From contig NZ_CAUM01000024.1 in the NCBI RefSeq assembly GCF_000350085.1, forward strand, positions 1 to 32,255: a DNA stretch of 32,255 nucleotides, in the 5' to 3' direction. The translations under genes were made by a program, and so were the position numbers. Shown piece by piece: positions 1 through 8,897 of the stretch. The DNA is from Mesorhizobium metallidurans STM 2683 (lineage in GTDB: Bacteria; Pseudomonadota; Alphaproteobacteria; Rhizobiales; Rhizobiaceae). The notes beneath the pieces are model-generated. The model searched no databases and was not told the origin of the DNA. It saw only the letters and a program-made list of their open reading frames with translations. The number at the start of each line of letters is the position of its first letter. Positions within the stretch are counted from its first letter, which is position 1.

Positions 1-49
1 TCTTAGGTACAAACTGTTACCTATGTCTCCGGGTCGGACAGTCAGCGCT

Positions 50-124
50 TGGCTGGGGCGCCAGGATTCGAACCTGGGAATGTCGGTACCAAAAACCGAT
101 GCCTTACCACTTGGCGACGCCCCA
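50..124 (-). tRNA. tRNA-Gln (anticodon TTG)
   Basis: Read on the minus strand, the sequence folds as a complete cloverleaf. The 7-bp acceptor stem pairs TGGGGCG with CGCCCCA. The anticodon stem TCGGT/ACCGA encloses the loop TTTTGGT, with anticodon TTG reading CAA (Gln). The T-arm CCAGG-TTCGAAT-CCTGG is perfect. The discriminator base is G and the 3' CCA is encoded (GCCA at 53-50), giving 75 nt, the usual size for bacterial tRNA-Gln. No gene is seen between it and the next feature. Confidence 0.96.
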
Positions 125-268
125 GCAGCACGGAACGTGCCCGCTGCGCGCGGCTTATAGGACGAGCCGGCGGAAAGCTCAATGCCGGGATGGCGACTGC
201 GCGGAACTGATCCACCGGTTCCAGCAGACAGGCGTTCGCGTGTCATCCCTGCCCTCGGGCGGTGGCGA

Positions 269-617
269 CTATTGGCCCCAAACCGCCATTTCATTGCCGG
301 CCGGGTCGACGAAATGGAACCGCCTGCCGCCGGGGAATGAAAAGATCGGCTTGACGATCGTGCCGCCGGCATTTTCGACGGCGTCCAGGGTTTCTTCCAG
401 ATCCTCGGAATAAAGCACCGGCAGCGGCTTCGCCGGCGCTTCTGCGGCATCGGCCTGAAAGCCGCCGTCGAGCCCTTCGCCAAAGGCCGAATAGGTCGGC
501 CCATAATCGGTGAACGACCATGAAAAGGCGGCGGCGGTAGAAAGCCTTCACCCTGTCCAGCGTTCCACCGGTGGCCGGCATTTCGAGATAATCCAGTTTT
601 CCGGTCAGTTTCATCAT
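269..617 (-). pseudogene. VOC/glyoxalase-family protein, frameshifted
   Basis: The minus strand opens with MMKLTGKLDYLEMPATGG and runs to KAFY, then leaves frame. Shifting one base at the run of GCC repeats (about 527-538) gives a continuous continuation: AAAFSWSFTDYGPTYSAFG, then a stretch with PVLYSEDLEETLDAVENAG and finally FHFVDPAGNEMAVWGQ, ending at TAG 271-269. Together they make one vicinal-oxygen-chelate (VOC) domain of about 115 residues, the normal length for the small glyoxalase/bleomycin-resistance-like proteins. The typical spacing of two residues between FY and AF suggests one extra C. The substrate is unknown. It could be a real null mutation or a sequencing or assembly error in a GCC-repeat tract. 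Confidence 0.82.
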
Positions 618-660
618 GCACCTATTGTTCTCTTTATGTTCTATTCCCAAGGCGCCTGAT

Positions 661-687
661 CGGCAAGTCTTTTTGCCGCCGTTTTTT
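661..687 (+). terminator. Possible Rho-independent terminator
   Basis: CGGCAA (661-666) pairs with TTGCCG (673-678) across a 6-nt loop, followed within three bases by a run of six T (682-687). The shape is that of an intrinsic terminator on the plus strand, but no plus-strand gene is seen upstream, so its role is unclear. The stem is short. Confidence 0.35.
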
Positions 688-822
688 CTTAATCGATTGT
701 AGAGGGCGGCTGGCTTTGCCGATGCCTTGCCTTTCGCAGTGCAGCATCATATCGCTCGAACGGGACACGGCGAAACTTCGGCTTCGTCAATCTTTTCAAT
801 CTCCTGCGAGTGGAGAGCAAGC

Positions 823-3501
823 ATGACCAAATGGGTCTACACCTTTGGCGATGGCGCCGCGGAAGGCCGTGCCGGCGACAGGAACCTCTTGGGCGGCAAG
901 GGCGCCAATCTGGCCGAAATGTGCAGCCTGGGCCTGCCGGTGCCGCCGGGCTTCACCATCACCACCGAGGTCTGCAACGCCTACTATGCCAATGCGCGCT
1001 GCTATCCGGCGTCCCTGGAAGCGGACGTCGCGGTCGCCCTCGACCATATCGGCCGGCTGACCGGGCGCCGCTTCGGCGATCCCTCGAAATTGCTGCTGGT
1101 GTCGGTGCGTTCCGGCGCCCGCGCCTCGATGCCCGGCATGATGGACACCGTGCTCAACCTCGGCCTGAACGACGAGACCGTCGAGGCGCTGGCCGCCGAT
1201 TCGGGCGATGCCCGCTTTGCCTATGACAGCTATCGCCGTTTCATCCAGATGTATTCCGATGTGGTCATGGGTCTCGACCACGAGGTGTTCGAGGAAATCC
1301 TCGAAGACCAGAAGGGCGGGCTTGGCCATGAACTCGACACCGAACTGACGGCCATCGAATGGCAAAGCGTGATCGCGCTCTACAAGGCCAAGGTCGAGGA
1401 GGAACTCGGCAAGCCGTTTCCGCAGGATCCGCACGAACAACTCTGGGGCGCGATATCAGCCGTGTTTTCGAGCTGGATGAACAACCGCGCCATCACCTAT
1501 CGGCGCCTGCACGATATTCCCGAAAGCTGGGGCACGGCGGTGAACGTCCAGGCCATGGTCTTCGGCAATATGGGCGACACTTCGGCCACCGGCGTCGCCT
1601 TTACCCGCAACCCGTCGACCGGCGAAAAGATGCTCTATGGCGAGTTCCTGGTGAATGCGCAGGGCGAGGATGTCGTCGCCGGCATCCGCACGCCGCAGAA
1701 CATCACCGAGGCGGCCCGCATTGCCGCCGGCTCCGACAAGCCGTCGCTGCAGAAGCTGATGCCGGACGCCTTCCAGTCCTTCGTCACCATTTCCGACAAT
1801 TTGGAAAAGCACTATCGCGACATGCAGGATCTCGAATTCACCATCGAGCGCGGCAAATTGTGGATGCTGCAGACGAGGTCCGGCAAGCGCACCGCCAAGG
1901 CCGCGCTCAAGATCGCCGTCGAGATGGCGCGCGACAAGCTCATTTCGAAGGAAGAGGCCGTCGCCCGCATCGATCCGGCCTCGCTCGACCAGTTGCTGCA
2001 TCCGACCATCGATCCGAAGGCCGCGCGCGACGTGATCGGCGTCGGCTTGCCGGCCTCTCCGGGTGCTGCCACCGGCGAGATCGTGTTTTCCTCCAACGAT
2101 GCCGAGGAAGCCAAGGCGCAAGGCCGCAAGGCGATCCTGGTGCGCATCGAGACCAGTCCCGAAGACATTCACGGCATGCATGCGGCGGAAGGTATCCTGA
2201 CCACGCGCGGCGGCATGACCAGCCACGCCGCGGTGGTGGCGCGCGGCATGGGCAAGCCTTGCGTGTCTGGCGCCGGCTCGCTGCGCGTCGACTACCGGGC
2301 CGGCACGCTGATGGCGATGGGATCGACCTTCCGCAAGGGCGACACCATCACCATCGACGGCGCCAATGGCCAGGTGCTCAAAGGCGCGGTGCCGATGCTG
2401 CAGCCGGAACTTTCCGGCGATTTCGCCGCCATCATGGAATGGGCCGATGCCGCGCGCCGCATGAAGGTGCGCACCAATGCCGAAACGCCGCTCGACGCGC
2501 GCATGGCGCGTTCCTTCGGCGCCGAGGGCATCGGGCTTTGCCGCACCGAGCACATGTTCTTCGACGGCGACCGTATCGTCGCCATGCGCGAGATGATCCT
2601 GGCCGATACGGAAAAGGACCGGCGCACGGCCCTTGCCAAGCTTTTGCCCATGCAGCGTTCGGATTTCCTCGAACTGTTCGAGATCATGGCCGGCCTGCCG
2701 GTGACGATCCGCCTGCTCGATCCGCCCCTGCACGAATTCCTGCCCAAGACCGAGGAAGAGGTGGCCGAGGTCGCCGCCGCCATGAAGGTGTCGCCGGACA
2801 AGCTCCGGCAGCGCACCGAGGCGCTGCACGAATTCAACCCGATGCTTGGCCATCGCGGCTGCCGTCTTGCCGTTTCCTATCCCGAAATCGCCGAGATGCA
2901 GGCGCGCGCCATTTTCGAGGCAGCCGTCGAAGCCGGCAGGAAGGCCGGCGCGCTGGTGGTTCCGGAAATCATGGTGCCGTTGGTCGGCCTGGTGAAGGAA
3001 CTCGATTACGTCAAAGCGCGGATCGATGCCGTCGCCAGGAGCGTGATGGAGGAAACCGGCGTCAAGATCACCTATCTCACCGGCACGATGATCGAGCTGC
3101 CGCGCGCGGCGATCCGCGCCCATGTCATCGCCGAGGCGGCCGAATTCTTCTCTTTCGGCACCAACGATCTGACCCAGACCACCTTCGGCATCTCACGCGA
3201 CGATGCGGCCTCGTTCCTGGAGACCTATCGTCAGAAGGGCATCATCGAGCAGGATCCGTTCGTGTCGCTCGACATCGAGGGCGTCGGCGAACTGGTGCGG
3301 ATGGCGGCCGAAAAGGGCAGGGCGACACGGCCGGACATCAAGCTCGGCATTTGCGGCGAACATGGCGGTGATCCCTCGTCGATCCATTTCTGCGAAAAGG
3401 TCGGCCTCGACTACGTGTCCTGCTCGCCTTACCGCGTGCCGATCGCCAGGCTGGCTGCCGCTCAGGCGGCGGTGCAAGTCGCCAAACTTGGCCGCGGGTA
3501 A
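823..3501 (+). CDS. ppdK: Pyruvate, phosphate dikinase
   Basis: This cytoplasmic enzyme interconverts pyruvate + ATP + Pi with phosphoenolpyruvate + AMP + PPi, at the gluconeogenic/PEP node. The 892-residue product has the family length. The N-terminal ATP-grasp part begins with MTKWVYTFGDG and GGKGANLAEM. The swivelling phosphohistidine domain carries TSHAAVVARGMGKPCVSG with the catalytic His at residue 468. The C-terminal PEP-binding barrel carries GICGEHGGDPSSI with the catalytic Cys at residue 844. The reading frame is open from 727, but the start at 823 is chosen because it gives the canonical N-terminus and is preceded by GTGGAGAG (810-817). No partner genes flank it, and a strong hairpin follows the stop. 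Large open frames on the opposite strand here are shadows of this GC-rich gene. Confidence 0.97.
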   Translation: MTKWVYTFGDGAAEGRAGDRNLLGGKGANLAEMCSLGLPVPPGFTITTEVCNAYYANARCYPASLEADVAVALDHIGRLTGRRFGDPSKLLLVSVRSGARASMPGMMDTVLNLGLNDETVEALAADSGDARFAYDSYRRFIQMYSDVVMGLDHEVFEEILEDQKGGLGHELDTELTAIEWQSVIALYKAKVEEELGKPFPQDPHEQLWGAISAVFSSWMNNRAITYRRLHDIPESWGTAVNVQAMVFGNMGDTSATGVAFTRNPSTGEKMLYGEFLVNAQGEDVVAGIRTPQNITEAARIAAGSDKPSLQKLMPDAFQSFVTISDNLEKHYRDMQDLEFTIERGKLWMLQTRSGKRTAKAALKIAVEMARDKLISKEEAVARIDPASLDQLLHPTIDPKAARDVIGVGLPASPGAATGEIVFSSNDAEEAKAQGRKAILVRIETSPEDIHGMHAAEGILTTRGGMTSHAAVVARGMGKPCVSGAGSLRVDYRAGTLMAMGSTFRKGDTITIDGANGQVLKGAVPMLQPELSGDFAAIMEWADAARRMKVRTNAETPLDARMARSFGAEGIGLCRTEHMFFDGDRIVAMREMILADTEKDRRTALAKLLPMQRSDFLELFEIMAGLPVTIRLLDPPLHEFLPKTEEEVAEVAAAMKVSPDKLRQRTEALHEFNPMLGHRGCRLAVSYPEIAEMQARAIFEAAVEAGRKAGALVVPEIMVPLVGLVKELDYVKARIDAVARSVMEETGVKITYLTGTMIELPRAAIRAHVIAEAAEFFSFGTNDLTQTTFGISRDDAASFLETYRQKGIIEQDPFVSLDIEGVGELVRMAAEKGRATRPDIKLGICGEHGGDPSSIHFCEKVGLDYVSCSPYRVPIARLAAAQAAVQVAKLGRG

Positions 3502-3543
3502 CGGTTCTCGGACCAATCGATGATGTCGATTGGTCCTAACCGT
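3501..3543 (+). terminator. Long hairpin downstream of ppdK
   Basis: There is a perfect 11-bp stem, GGACCAATCGA (3510-3520) with TCGATTGGTCC (3526-3536), around a TGATG loop. It is flanked by a second nested arm, ACGGTT (3501-3506) with AACCGT (3538-3543). It begins at the last base of the ppdK stop codon. No T-run follows, so it is either a transcript-end or mRNA-stabilising structure rather than a textbook intrinsic terminator, or a DNA-level palindrome. Confidence 0.5.
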
Positions 3544-3677
3544 CCCGATCCGGGATTACGATTTTGTAATTGAGTTCACGCGAATTTGCGCGTGTCAGCT
3601 CCGAATCCCGACAACGTTTCTGCCCAATTTGCCCGCTTCCGAACCCGCTCCCGGCCGCAGAAAAGATATCACAGATT

Positions 3678-4303
3678 TTGCCCGTCCGCTCTATCCTGAT
3701 CATTCAGACGAAGTTCATCGGTGATATCGTCCTTGCCTCCAAGCACAGGCGGTGCTCGACAGGCACCATCTTCGGCGCAACGCTTTCATCGCCGTGCATG
3801 CGGGTGCGAGTTTCGAGGGACGGCGATGGCAGCCGGAACGCTTTGCCATGGCAATCGACGAGATTTCGCGGGAGACCGGGTTGGACTTCGTGCTTGTCGG
3901 CGGTCCGGATGAACGGATGCCTGCCGAACGCATTGTCGACAAGACCGTTTCGCCTGTGGTGAATCTCGTCGGCACGATGCCGCTTGAAACATTGCTCGCC
4001 ATCCTGAAACAGGCACGGCTTTTCCTTGGCAATGAGAGCGGCCCGATGCATATGGCGGCCGCCGTGGGAACCCCTGTCGTCGGGCTTTACGGCCTGACTG
4101 ATCCGGCGACGTGGGGCCCTGTCGACGTGCCCGGCATTGCCCTCCAGCCTCCCATGCCATGCGCATGCGTGGCCAGGGAACTGTGCCGTTGGCCGGATCC
4201 GAGCAAGGCTTGCTGCGTCTGGCGCCTGGAGGTCAGGCCGGTCGTCGGCGCCGTGCGGGAAGTGCTTTCACGCACGGTTAAGGACGTGGAGCACGCACAC
4301 TGA
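3678..4303 (+). pseudogene. Glycosyltransferase family 9 (heptosyltransferase-like) remnant
   Basis: Two pieces of one GT9 protein are visible. From about 3678 a frame reads PVRSILIIQTKFIGDIVLAS, the N-terminal beta-alpha unit typical of ADP-heptose:LPS heptosyltransferases. After about 3740 that frame is lost. A different frame from 3752 supplies the C-terminal domain: AFIAVHAGASFEGRRWQPERF, FVLVGGPDE, then FLGNESGPMHMAAAVGTPVVGLYG, the nucleotide-sugar binding signature. It ends at TGA 4301-4303. Most of the N-terminal domain (roughly 130 or more residues, judged from usual family length) is missing at the junction and the reading frame changes, so an internal deletion is the simplest explanation. 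An intact copy would add a sugar to LPS core or another surface glycan. This copy is not expected to work. Confidence 0.78.
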
Positions 4304-4376
4304 TGCCGCACTTGCCAAAGATCGAAGCCGCGGTCAAAACTGCCGCGCCTTGATGGCCGGCTTGGAAAATCCAACT

Positions 4377-5114
4377 ATGCACCTGTTCCAAAAGCATTTT
4401 TGCGTGATCGCAATGTCGATGTGGGCGGTATCCGCGGCCTATGCCGGGCCACTCGTCGAGCCGACGCTGCATATCAAGCCGGAAGGCGGCAGCGGTCGTG
4501 TCGCGCTTACGCTCGACGCCTGTGGCGGGCGGACAGACACCAGGATCCTTTCGGCGCTGGTGGAAAACGTGATCCCCGCCACCATCTTCGTCACCGGCAT
4601 CTGGCTGAAACGCAACGCCGCCGCAGTCGAGATCATGCGGGCGCATCCTGATCTGTTCGAGTTGGAAAACCATGGTGGCCGCCACGTCCCGGCAGTCGAC
4701 ACGCCGCGGAAGATCTACGGCATCCGCGCCGCCGGCAGCCCGGCGGCGGTCCTGGCCGAGGTCGAGTCGGGCGCCGCCGCCCTTGCCGGGACCGGCGAGC
4801 CGGCGCCGAAATGGTTTCGCGGCGCAACCGCCGAATACAGCCCCTCGGCCATCGCCATGATACGCAAGCTTGGCTACAAGATCGCCGGCTTCTCGATAAA
4901 CGGCGACGGCGGTTCGTTGCTGGGGGCAAAAGAGACCACACGCCGCGTTGCCGCGGCAAAGGATGGCGATGTCATCATCGCCCATATCAACCAGCCGACC
5001 CATGCCGCCGGCGAGGGCGTAGTGCAAGGTCTGCTGGCGCTGAAGGCCAAGGGCTTCACCTTCGTGCGGCTCAACGATGTCGACAATTTCGGCAACGATG
5101 GCACCACCGACTGA
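4377..5114 (+). CDS. Secreted polysaccharide deacetylase (NodB/CE4 fold)
   Basis: The 245-residue protein has a signal peptide (cationic start, hydrophobic core, likely cut after AYA at residue 23), so it should act in the periplasm or envelope. A NodB-homology domain follows: motif 1 is TLDACGG (Asp47), motif 2 is NHGGRH (His99 and His103, the metal-ligand spacing), motif 3 is WFRGATAEYS, and the C-terminal IIAHINQPTH resembles motif 5. Such enzymes remove N- or O-acetyl groups from glycans. Motif 1 lacks the second Asp of the classical TFDD pair, so metal binding may differ. The start at 4377 is chosen for the signal peptide and GGAAAA upstream; an in-frame ATG at 4353 is possible. It lies 73 bp after the GT9 remnant and converges with the DUF427 gene. 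Confidence 0.83.
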   Translation: MHLFQKHFCVIAMSMWAVSAAYAGPLVEPTLHIKPEGGSGRVALTLDACGGRTDTRILSALVENVIPATIFVTGIWLKRNAAAVEIMRAHPDLFELENHGGRHVPAVDTPRKIYGIRAAGSPAAVLAEVESGAAALAGTGEPAPKWFRGATAEYSPSAIAMIRKLGYKIAGFSINGDGGSLLGAKETTRRVAAAKDGDVIIAHINQPTHAAGEGVVQGLLALKAKGFTFVRLNDVDNFGNDGTTD

Positions 5115-5133
5115 CGGCAAAGTTCCGCCCTGC

Positions 5134-5523
5134 TCAGTCCGGCGTGGCTTCGATCGTCACCTTGTTGGAATAGAACGCGCCGTGATCACGGATTTCGGCC
5201 ATCTCGTCGAAAGGCCGTTCATACGCCCACATCGCGTCCTTGCCCGCCTCGGCGGCAGGCAGCACGCTCCAATAACTCGCATCGCCCTTGTAAGGGCAAT
5301 GCGTCGACAGTTCGGTTTTGGCAAGCTGGCTGAAATCGATGTCTTCGAACGGAATGTAGAGAACTGAAGGGTAGGGCGCCTCCGACAGGAGCTTTGCATC
5401 CGTTGACAAGGCGATAACCGTTTCGCCGCTGCGCACCGTGACCGTGCCGTGATAGGGTTCGACGGTGATGACCTTGCCGGGATTGCGTTGAAAGCCTGGT
5501 GCGGGGTTTGCGATCTGGTCCAT
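5134..5523 (-). CDS. DUF427 family protein
   Basis: The 129-residue protein has the DUF427 signature: an N-terminal segment ending GKVITVEPYHGTVTVRSG, then SVLYIPFEDIDFSQL, THCPYKGDASYWSV and AMWAYERPFDEMAEIRDHGAFY. The family is a small beta-rich fold of unknown biochemical function, common in actinobacteria and rhizobia. The frame is open upstream to 5649, but ATG 5523 is preferred because an AAGGAG site sits 9 nt upstream and the family usually starts near here. It converges with the deacetylase gene, with 19 bp between the two stop codons. Confidence 0.85.
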   Translation of the reverse strand: MDQIANPAPGFQRNPGKVITVEPYHGTVTVRSGETVIALSTDAKLLSEAPYPSVLYIPFEDIDFSQLAKTELSTHCPYKGDASYWSVLPAAEAGKDAMWAYERPFDEMAEIRDHGAFYSNKVTIEATPD

Positions 5524-5677
5524 TGGCGGGTTCTCCTTGACCGGCATGTGGTGCCGTCCGGAATAGGTGTGGCGAACGAGCGCGTGTCGCAAGGTCACCG
5601 TCGAAGAAGTGACATGCAGCCAGTGCCGCTCAGGTTCTGGCGTGGTCACCCGTCAAACTGATCTTGCCCTGGAACGA

Positions 5678-6034
5678 TCAGGCAGCAGCCTGAAATGCAT
5701 CCATCAGCCCGGCATAGGCGGCGGCGATGCCGGCCACCGGATTGGTGCTTCTCGACACGGTCTCGACCTTGAGCGCGCCACCGCCGGTCGGCAAGGTGAG
5801 AAGCAGGAACTGGCGGTTGCCGCCATCACCCACGCATGCCGCGGCAACATGTTCGCCTTCGCCTTCGTTCTGGACGCACATCTTGAACAGCAGAGTGCCG
5901 CCGACTGCCTCAAGGGCGCCGCCGACGACTTCGACGAATTCGTCCTCGGAAACGGTTTTGGTGTCCGGCACTATATCGGCCAAGCTTTCGGCAAGCGTAG
6001 TTTCGAGTGTCTCGTCGTCGACCTGCGCGTCCAT
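5678..6034 (-). CDS. Small acidic hypothetical protein
   Basis: The predicted cytosolic protein has 118 residues, with an acidic N-terminal half (DDETLETTLAESLADIVPD) and a middle segment LLFKMCVQNEGEGEHVAAACVGDGG followed by QFLLLTLPTGGGALKVETVSR. It has no signal peptide, no membrane segment and no recognised catalytic motif. The start at 6034 follows AGAGG at suitable spacing; an in-frame ATG at 6049 is an alternative. It shares a 178-bp intergenic region with the divergent acyl-CoA ligase. Coding status is supported by composition and the ribosome site only; I do not recognise a family. Confidence 0.65.
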   Translation of the reverse strand: MDAQVDDETLETTLAESLADIVPDTKTVSEDEFVEVVGGALEAVGGTLLFKMCVQNEGEGEHVAAACVGDGGNRQFLLLTLPTGGGALKVETVSRSTNPVAGIAAAYAGLMDAFQAAA

Positions 6035-6068
6035 GCGAACCTCTTTCATTCGCCAATCGCGCCCCACC

Positions 6069-6084
6069 GTTAATGAAGATTAAC
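6069..6084. promoter_or_regulatory. Inverted repeat in divergent intergenic region
   Basis: GTTAAT-GAAG-ATTAAC is a perfect 6-bp inverted repeat with a 4-bp spacer, located between the divergent hypothetical gene and the acyl-CoA ligase gene. It could be an operator for either. No regulator can be assigned from the sequence. Confidence 0.3.
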
Positions 6085-6212
6085 GCCGACGATGGCCGGA
6101 TTGTGGCGGTTTTTCGTGTCTTTTCGAGCAATGCACCGCTTCCGCACCAGCATGGCTGGACAATCAGCCGGTTCGTCTCACAATGGAACAAAAAGCCAAT
6201 GGGAGGAACGAA

Positions 6213-7841
<1,629 letters not shown>

Positions 7842-7889
7842 CGGGAGATGCTGGTTCTTCGCCTTCGAGCCGCCACCAAGAGGCTCTAA

Positions 7890-8702
7890 ATGTCCGTTCG
7901 GGTTGGGGCAGAGCAGAAAACGATGGAAATTGCCGAGCGACAGACGTCGAGGGCTGCCGGCTGGTCGCGGCGGACAGGCGGTTTTTCGGCGGTCCTGCTG
8001 CTGAGCGTTCTCATCGGCCATCGATATGACCTCGTTGAAACGCCGGCTTTCCTTTGGGTACTCGCCATTGTCGCGCTGCTTGCGGCCTTGGCGCTCCTGT
8101 TTGCCGGGTTTGCCTTTTCAAGACTGTGGAATTTCGGCGATCGCGGCGGCCGCGAGCTTGCCGTCGGCGCCTTGCTGGCGCTTCTGGTGCTCGCTCCCTA
8201 CGGCGTCGTTGCCTACCGGGCGACGACCTATCCGCCGCTAAGCGACATCTCGACCGATCTTGACGATCCGCCGGCGCTCGCCGCCACCCGGACGGGCGAC
8301 ATGAATATGCTTTCGCCGCCGACCCCGGGCGAGCAGCGCCTGCAAACCGAGACCTATCCGCTGGTCACCGGGCGCAGCTACAATCTGCCTTTCAATAACG
8401 TCCTCCAAGCAGTCGAAACGGTGATTGGCCGGCGGGATTGGCAGCTGGCAGTGCCGTTTCCCGACGCGAGCGGGCAAAGCGAGGTGACCATCGACGCTCT
8501 GGCCAAAAGCTTTGTCCTCAGCCTTCCCGCCGATGTCGCCATCCGTGTCACGGATGACCGCGATGCGGTTATTGTCGACATGCGCTCGGCCTCGCGCTAC
8601 GGCCGCTACGACCTTGGCGACAATGCCGCCCGCATCGTGGATTTCCTAGCCGAGCTCGATCAGGAAGTCGCCGGCCAGGTTGGTACCGCCCCGGCCGAGT
8701 GA
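7890..8702 (+). CDS. DUF1499 membrane protein
   Basis: The 270-residue protein has about three hydrophobic segments in its first 115 residues (FSAVLLLSVLIGHRY, FLWVLAIVALLAALALLFAG and LAVGALLALLVLAPYGVVAY). A soluble DUF1499 domain follows, with YPLVTGRSYNLPFNNVLQAV, RRDWQLAVPFPD and the end SASRYGRYDLGDNAARIVDFLAEL. The function of DUF1499 is unknown; related proteins in rhizobia are predicted inner-membrane proteins with the domain exposed. The start at 7890 is supported by AAGAGG six bases upstream; an in-frame ATG at 7923 has a weaker site. It lies 48 bp after the acyl-CoA ligase on the same strand and may be cotranscribed. Confidence 0.86.
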   Translation: MSVRVGAEQKTMEIAERQTSRAAGWSRRTGGFSAVLLLSVLIGHRYDLVETPAFLWVLAIVALLAALALLFAGFAFSRLWNFGDRGGRELAVGALLALLVLAPYGVVAYRATTYPPLSDISTDLDDPPALAATRTGDMNMLSPPTPGEQRLQTETYPLVTGRSYNLPFNNVLQAVETVIGRRDWQLAVPFPDASGQSEVTIDALAKSFVLSLPADVAIRVTDDRDAVIVDMRSASRYGRYDLGDNAARIVDFLAELDQEVAGQVGTAPAE

Positions 8703-8799
8703 TGTGCAGAGCATTTTACAAACCAAGCGGAATCGCTCGACGCCGCAGAAATGCGGTTGTGGGGTTGCGGCGATCGGTTGCGCCCGCGAAAGCAGTTGC

Positions 8800-8870
8800 G
8801 CGATATTGGGTCGCCATCCCGGTGGCGATATTGGGTCGCCATCCCGGTGGCGATATTGGGTCGCCATCCC
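8800..8870. repeat. Three tandem 25-bp repeats, each a hairpin
   Basis: Three adjacent copies of a 25-bp unit occur at 8800-8824, 8825-8849 and 8850-8870 (the last lacks its final four bases). The first 21 bases of each copy are identical. Each copy contains GGCGA-TATTGGG-TCGCC or its equivalent, so it can form a short hairpin. The array lies between the DUF1499 stop (8702) and the 3' end of the LacI-type gene (8898). There are no spacers, so it is not a CRISPR array. Confidence 0.9.
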
Positions 8871-8897
8871 TGGTCGGTCGATTGAGTCTTCGGCAGA

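Noticed and set aside
99..413. 104-codon plus-strand frame over tRNA-Gln and the VOC remnant
   Set aside because: It starts inside the tRNA and is antisense to the VOC coding sequence; there is no protein-family signal.
1456..3123. Long open frame (555 codons) on the minus strand inside ppdK
   Set aside because: It is antisense to a certain ppdK gene. Its translation is His/Arg/Gly-rich with no family features, as expected from a GC-rich codon shadow. The 670-codon plus-strand frame at 1359-3371 is rejected for the same reason.
3203..3523. Small plus-strand gene overlapping the end of ppdK
   Set aside because: It is an out-of-frame, Arg/Ser-rich translation of ppdK codons without a ribosome site or family features.
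8800..8870. CRISPR array
   Set aside because: The three repeat copies are contiguous with no spacers, and no cas genes are present.
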